A stretch of 8,837 nucleotides of DNA from Dehalococcoidia bacterium. Its GTDB lineage: Bacteria; Chloroflexota; Dehalococcoidia; UBA6926. Below, one piece after another: positions 5,748-8,837 of the stretch. The translations under genes and the position numbers were made by a program. The stretch is from assembly GCA_030754805.1 (NCBI GenBank), contig JASLZO010000036.1:1-8837 (forward strand), given 5' to 3'. The notes under the pieces are model-generated. The model was not told where the DNA came from, ran no database searches, and worked only from the letters and a program-made list of their open reading frames with translations. How positions within the stretch are numbered: the first letter of the stretch is position 1; each line of letters opens with the position of its first letter.

Positions 5748-7247
5748 TCACTCAAGGGAGCGGAGCAGGGGGAAGAGGACCACTTCCCGGATGTTGGTCT
5801 GGGCGGTCAGGAGCATGACGAGGCGGTCGATGCCGATGCCGAGTCCACCGGTGGGCGGCATGCCGTGCTCCATCGCAACGAGGAAGTCTTCGTCGAGGCG
5901 GTCGAAGTCGTCCGCTCCGAACTCACGCCGCGCTTCTTCCTGTGCTTCGAGTCGGGCTCGTTGTTCGACGGGGTCGTTGAGTTCGGTGAAGGAGTTGGCA
6001 ATCTCGGTGCCGCGGACGAAGGCCTCAAAGCGTTCGACGAGACGGGCTTCGCCCGGGACGGCCTTCGCGAGCGGGGTCATCTCAACGGGATAGTCGGTCA
6101 GGAAGGTCGGCTGGATGAGGCGGGGTTCGACGAGGTCAGAGATCAGCTTGTCCGCGAGTTGGGGCCACGAGGTACCGCTGGCGGGGGTCAGTCCTCGTTC
6201 GTGCATGGCCGTGCGGAGGCCATCCACAGTCCGGTATCGGTCGTCGAGCAGATCGATGCCCTCCGACCATTTGCGCACCGCGTCGAGGAGTGAGAGTCGC
6301 GTCCACGGTGGTGTGAGGTTGATGTCCGGGCCTTCTCCGCCTGGGACGACCATCGAGCCGGTGACTTGTTCGGCAACCGAGGACACCATCTGTTCGACCA
6401 TTTCCATTACGTCGCGATAGTCAGCATAGGCCTGGTAGCTCTCCATGGTGGTGAATTCGGGGTTGTGTGAGGCGTCTATGCCCTCGTTCCGGAAGATACG
6501 CCCGATCTCGTAGACGCGCTCGAAGCCGCCGACGACGAGTCTCTTGAGATGCAACTCGGTGGCGATGCGCAGGAACAGGTGCCGGCTGAGCGCGTGATGC
6601 TCGGTCTCGAACGGGCGGGCCATCGCCCCCGCGGCGAGGGGGAGCAGCATGGGTGTCTCGACCTCGAGAAATCCCCGTTGGTCCATAAACGTCCGGACCG
6701 CCGAGACCGTCTTGCTGCGCTTCTGGAAGATGTCCCGGACCTCTGCGTTGGCGATGAGGTCGAGATAGCGTTGGCGGTAGCGCTGTTCGACGTCGCGAAG
6801 GCCGTGCCACTTTTCCGGGGGTGGCCGGACGGCTTTCGCGAGCACGGTGAAGGAAGCGGCCTGGACGGTGTCTTCGTCGGTGCGCGTTCGATACAGGAGG
6901 CCCTGGACACCAACAAAGTCCCCGAGGTCGAGTTCTTTCAGGAGCGCATAGGTGTCATCGCCGAGTTCGTCCCGGCGGAAGCTGACCTGGACCTCGCCGC
7001 TGCCGTCACGGAGGACGGCGAAGGTGAGACGGCCCATGCCCCGGATCGCCACGATGCGGCCGCCAACGCTTGCGTTCGTGCCCTCACCGTCGGGATCCGC
7101 CATGAGTTGATGGACGTCGGTGGCGGTGTGGCTGCGACCGAAACGGGGCGGGTACGGGTCGATGCCACCGGCTCTAAGGCGATCCAGCTTTGCGATGCGT
7201 TGCTGGACGAGTTCGTTTTCGGCCGATGGGTTCTCGGGTTGGTTCAT
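5748..7247 (-). CDS. lysS: lysyl-tRNA synthetase, class II
   Basis: This 499-residue enzyme charges tRNA-Lys with lysine using ATP. The N-terminal OB-fold that binds the anticodon spans about 58-138 (VGGRIVAIRGMGRLTFAVLRDGSGEVQV). The catalytic domain follows with WHGLRDVEQRYRQRYLDLI (147-165); class II motif 1 GFLEVETPML (192-201); the lysine-site region LFLRIATELHLKRLVVGGFERVYEIGR (224-250); motif 2 FRNEGIDASHNPEFTTME (252-269); and motif 3 GLGIGIDRLVMLLT (468-481) with Arg475. The length is normal for bacterial LysS. The ATG at 7247 has no Shine-Dalgarno sequence; a TATAGC (7262-7257) lies only 9 bases upstream, so a leaderless or near-leaderless start is possible but unproven. greA lies 186 bp upstream on the same strand with two dispersed repeats between. 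Its TGA stop is within a small inverted repeat, CTTGA-N5-TCAAG (5742-5756). Confidence 0.97.
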   Translation of the reverse strand: MNQPENPSAENELVQQRIAKLDRLRAGGIDPYPPRFGRSHTATDVHQLMADPDGEGTNASVGGRIVAIRGMGRLTFAVLRDGSGEVQVSFRRDELGDDTYALLKELDLGDFVGVQGLLYRTRTDEDTVQAASFTVLAKAVRPPPEKWHGLRDVEQRYRQRYLDLIANAEVRDIFQKRSKTVSAVRTFMDQRGFLEVETPMLLPLAAGAMARPFETEHHALSRHLFLRIATELHLKRLVVGGFERVYEIGRIFRNEGIDASHNPEFTTMESYQAYADYRDVMEMVEQMVSSVAEQVTGSMVVPGGEGPDINLTPPWTRLSLLDAVRKWSEGIDLLDDRYRTVDGLRTAMHERGLTPASGTSWPQLADKLISDLVEPRLIQPTFLTDYPVEMTPLAKAVPGEARLVERFEAFVRGTEIANSFTELNDPVEQRARLEAQEEARREFGADDFDRLDEDFLVAMEHGMPPTGGLGIGIDRLVMLLTAQTNIREVVLFPLLRSLE

Positions 7248-7308
7248 GCGGTCAATGCTATACCGGAGTTCTTGGCCTGGCCGTGTCTCAGCAGTCGTGA
7301 GTCCGAAC

Positions 7309-7333
7309 GCCCTTCGACAAACTCGGGGCGGAC
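7309..7333. repeat. dispersed short repeat, copy B
   Basis: GCCCTTCGACAAACTCGGGG followed by CGGAC matches the CCCTTCGACAAGCTCAGGGC consensus with two changes. GCCC (7309-7312) can pair with GGGC (7326-7329). It lies in the 186-bp greA-lysS gap, about 65 bp before copy C and in the same orientation. Confidence 0.6.
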
Positions 7334-7397
7334 TCGGCTGGCGTCGCGGTTGATGCGGCGTTTCCGGAGTCGATCTCGGTGGTCGGTTGTCCGTTCA

Positions 7398-7424
7398 CCC
7401 TTCGCCGAGTTCAGGGCGAATGGG
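7398..7424 (-). repeat. dispersed short repeat, copy C, hairpin just after greA
   Basis: CCCTTCGCCGAGTTCAGGGC followed by GAATGGG is a diverged copy of the same repeat. Here it forms a better stem, TTCGCC (7401-7406) with GGCGAA (7415-7420) around an 8-base loop, plus outer C-G pairs. It begins about 10 bases past the greA stop, so it may work as a terminator or processing site at the greA 3' end; there is no T-run. Confidence 0.55.
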
Positions 7425-7433
7425 GCGTCGTAG

Positions 7434-7907
7434 CTAGTCGACGCTGACGATGGAGTACTTGATGACGCCGGCGGGGATCTTCACGTCGACCTTGTCTCCC
7501 TTGCGGTGTCCGAGGACGGCGTGGCCGACCGGGGACTCGTTGGAGATCCGTCCGTGGGCGGCGGCGGCTTCGGCAGATCCGACCACGGTGTACTCGCCCT
7601 TGTCGCCTTCGTCGCTGAGAAGGGTGAAGTGCGACCCAATCTTGATCCGTCCACCGGGTGCATGGCTCTCCTCGATGAGGACGGCGTTCTTCAAGAGGCC
7701 TTCGACCTCGAGGATCCGGCCTTCCAGAAACGCCTGCTCATTGCGAGCGTCCTCGTAGTCGGAGTTCTCCTCGGTGCCGGAGGACTCTTTCGCCTTGTAC
7801 AGGTGGTCCATGACATCGAGCCGGCGGACGTTGCGGAGCTCGTTGAGCTCGGCCTCGAGTTTCTCCCGACCTGCTCTGGTCAGGTATGACCGTTTTTGCG
7901 TCGTCAT
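7434..7907 (-). CDS. greA: transcription elongation factor GreA
   Basis: This 157-residue protein enters the secondary channel of stalled, backtracked RNA polymerase and triggers cleavage of the transcript 3' end. The N-terminal coiled coil spans about 8-75 and carries the signature YEDARNEQAFLEGRI (51-65). The C-terminal FKBP-like globular domain runs from about 85 to 157 and includes ISNESPVGHAVLGHRKGDKVDVKIPAG. The coiled-coil tip reads KESSGTEENSDY (40-51). In E. coli-type GreA the tip is GDL.EN with catalytic Asp41 and Glu44; here the aspartate position is Gly44 while the glutamate is kept (Glu47) next to an extra Glu46. The start ATG at 7907 has a good ribosome binding site, GAGGG seven bases upstream. 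lysS follows 186 bp downstream, which is a common pairing of housekeeping genes. Confidence 0.96.
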   Translation of the reverse strand: MTTQKRSYLTRAGREKLEAELNELRNVRRLDVMDHLYKAKESSGTEENSDYEDARNEQAFLEGRILEVEGLLKNAVLIEESHAPGGRIKIGSHFTLLSDEGDKGEYTVVGSAEAAAAHGRISNESPVGHAVLGHRKGDKVDVKIPAGVIKYSIVSVD

Positions 7908-8000
7908 ATCAACACCCTCTATGGATCAATGAAACATTGGAAACGAGCCCAAAACCAGAGCTGCGCGCTCCGGCGTCAGTGGTCCCTGACCCCTGCTCTC

Positions 8001-8029
8001 TCTGTAGCGCGAGGGGTAATCAGTGTCAA
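8001..8029 (-). promoter_or_regulatory. candidate promoter of greA
   Basis: On the minus strand there is a perfect -35 TTGACA (8029-8024), a 17-base spacer and a -10 TACAGA (8006-8001; 3 of 6 matches). Transcription would start near 7994 and give a leader of about 87 bases. The leader would open with the small hairpin GTCAG-GGACCA-CTGAC (7990-7975). Confidence 0.45.
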
Positions 8030-8066
8030 GAAGTGGATGGCACTCCTCAGGCTTCGCGGGCGGGGT

Positions 8067-8588
8067 TCAGTCGGGGTCTGGAGTGGGCGTTGGAGTGGAG
8101 GTCGGGATTGCGGTGGGCGTGGGTGCGTCAGGGTCAGGCGTCGGTGTGGGGGTCGGCGTATACGCAGGGAGCGGGGTGTTCGTGGGGCGTTGAGGCTCGT
8201 ACGGGACCCAGACACGGACGGGTTCGGTGGGAGCGCTTTCCTCGTTGCCCCGAACGATAATCGCCCGGAAGTAGAAGACGCGGCCCGGGCGGTAGATAGC
8301 GGACTCCAGGTGGAAGCCGCGCGTGGGTACGAGTGTCTTGAACTCCGTCCACGGGCCGTTCGGGCCGTCGCGCGATTCTTCGAGAACAATGAGATCGACG
8401 GACTCGTCCGGTGGGGTCCAGGAGAGACGGATCGTCCGGGTCCCGCCGACGGTGTCGCCCGTGTTCAGGGTTGCCTGGAAGTTCAGTGTGTTGGCGGGCG
8501 GCAACGGTTCGAATACCTGGGAGATGCCCGAGCAGCCGACGGCGAGCGCGGTCATCACCAAGACGACCGTTACCAACGATCCCCGCAT
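8067..8588 (-). CDS. lipoprotein with FN3-like domain and Thr-Pro-rich tail
   Basis: This is a 173-residue protein with no enzyme motif. The N-terminus MRGSLVTVVLVMTALAVGC is a lipoprotein signal; Cys19 follows Ala-Val-Gly, a slightly atypical lipobox. Residues 34-130 read like one fibronectin type III-like beta-sandwich: RLSWTPP near 54-60, LEESRDGPNGPW (69-80), then YFRAIIVRGNEESAPTEPVRVWVP (106-129), matching the typical 'Y.FRA.....GES.PSEPV' end of such domains. Residues 135-173 are a low-complexity tail with two copies of TPTPTPDPD (146-154 and 165-173). Such tails are frequent in surface proteins of Chloroflexota and probably act as a flexible spacer, perhaps glycosylated. Usually the tail links to another domain or the wall, but here it ends the protein. 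The start ATG at 8588 has a strong ribosome binding site. No partner gene is seen, and the ligand is unknown. Confidence 0.82.
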   Translation of the reverse strand: MRGSLVTVVLVMTALAVGCSGISQVFEPLPPANTLNFQATLNTGDTVGGTRTIRLSWTPPDESVDLIVLEESRDGPNGPWTEFKTLVPTRGFHLESAIYRPGRVFYFRAIIVRGNEESAPTEPVRVWVPYEPQRPTNTPLPAYTPTPTPTPDPDAPTPTAIPTSTPTPTPDPD

Positions 8589-8592
8589 CGTT

Positions 8593-8599
8593 TCACCTC
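8593..8599 (-). promoter_or_regulatory. strong ribosome binding site of the lipoprotein gene
   Basis: On the minus strand GAGGTGA, fully complementary to the 16S anti-Shine-Dalgarno core, ends four bases before the ATG at 8588. It fixes the start and is the best such site in the window, as several other genes here have none. Confidence 0.75.
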
Positions 8600-8789
8600 T
8601 CGGCGCCCAGTGTATCTGGGGCCCATACTTGGGGGGTCGGCGGACGGGCCGAGGATCAACGAGTCGTGAATTTGAGCAGGGCGAAAACCAAGGCGGTGTG
8701 ACCCGTCATTGGCGCCTCCGAACCGGACGACCGTCGAGTCACGCAATCACTATCAGCGAAGGAGGCGACCCCCGGAGGTGCGGTCAGTG

Positions 8790-8837
8790 CTAGTCCTCGG
8801 CGTCCAGAGCTTTGTTGCCATTGGCGGTGAGCCGCCA
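8790..8837 (-). CDS. C-terminus of an unidentified protein, cut by the right edge
   Basis: An open minus-strand frame enters from the right edge and ends in TAG (8792-8790). It encodes only WRLTANGNKALDAED. The pattern 'W/Y-R-L-T-x-x-G-x-K-A-L' resembles the wing and last helix of winged-helix regulators of the PadR/MarR kind, but 15 residues are too few to decide. The 200 bp between this stop and the lipoprotein start hold no other gene I can see. Confidence 0.35.
   Translation of the reverse strand, partial: WRLTANGNKALDAED

Noticed and set aside
7257..7262. TATAGC as lysS promoter for a leaderless mRNA
   Set aside because: Only 4 of 6 matches and no -35 at a suitable distance; noted under lysS but not listed as a feature.
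6549..7433. A 294-codon open frame on the plus strand opposite lysS
   Set aside because: It lies antisense to the clearly real lysS and reads low-complexity charged sequence without family motifs; long antisense frames are common in GC-rich genes.
8504..8516. GGTTCGAAT, like a tRNA T-loop
   Set aside because: It is inside the lipoprotein coding sequence (VFEPLP) and no acceptor or anticodon stem surrounds it.
8712..8767. Inverted pair CGCCTCC / GGAGGCG upstream of the lipoprotein gene
   Set aside because: The 42-base separation and GC-rich background make it likely to be chance.
1..8837. CRISPR array, insertion sequence, prophage or defence island
   Set aside because: No regularly spaced repeats, transposase, integrase, nuclease or toxin-antitoxin genes are seen on either strand.

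Overview
The window looks like a chromosomal stretch from a GC-rich bacterium, most likely a Chloroflexota member such as the SAR202/Dehalococcoidia-type lineages. This is inferred from sequence style, not from a search. The clues are a lipoprotein ending in Thr-Pro-rich 'TPTPTPDPD' repeats, a GreA with an unusual tip loop, an MFS carrier with a 'RPEDVGLLPDGD' centre, a PuuE-like polysaccharide deacetylase remnant, a 5S rRNA gene standing alone, and scattered short 'CCCTTCGACAAGCTCAGGGC'-type repeats. Nearly everything reads on the minus strand.

Layout, left to right. Positions 2-322 (+) hold the C-terminus of a c-type cytochrome of the cytochrome c peroxidase/di-haem type. It converges on an SRAP/YedK abasic-site sensor (319-1029, -), and the two stop codons overlap in a CTAG. 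An MFS transporter (1064-2410, -) lies just upstream of yedK and may be co-transcribed with it. A gap of about 460 bp follows (2411-2868), with a possible promoter and several short inverted repeats but no convincing gene. Next come trmI (tRNA m1A58 methyltransferase, 2869-3717, -), a lone 5S rRNA gene (about 3785-3907, -) with its own extended -10 and a downstream hairpin, and an unrecognised multi-pass membrane protein (4013-4735, -). On the plus strand lies a decayed polysaccharide deacetylase (4843-5630) split over three frames, followed by a GC-rich double hairpin. The right part carries lysS (5748-7247, -) and greA (7434-7907, -), separated by two copies of a dispersed repeat, then a Thr-Pro-rich lipoprotein with an FN3-like domain (8067-8588, -) and the last 15 codons of another minus-strand gene at the right edge.

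Functionally this is mostly housekeeping: translation (LysRS, TrmI, 5S rRNA), transcript elongation (GreA) and DNA damage tolerance (SRAP). Mixed in are lineage-style accessory genes (MFS carrier, lipoprotein, deacetylase remnant). I see no mobile element with a transposase, no CRISPR array, no tRNA and no clear multi-gene novel system. The points most worth a second look are the lone 5S unit with its own promoter, the readable decay history of the deacetylase, the twin palindromes around the -10 of the membrane-protein gene, and the GreA tip lacking the usual aspartate.
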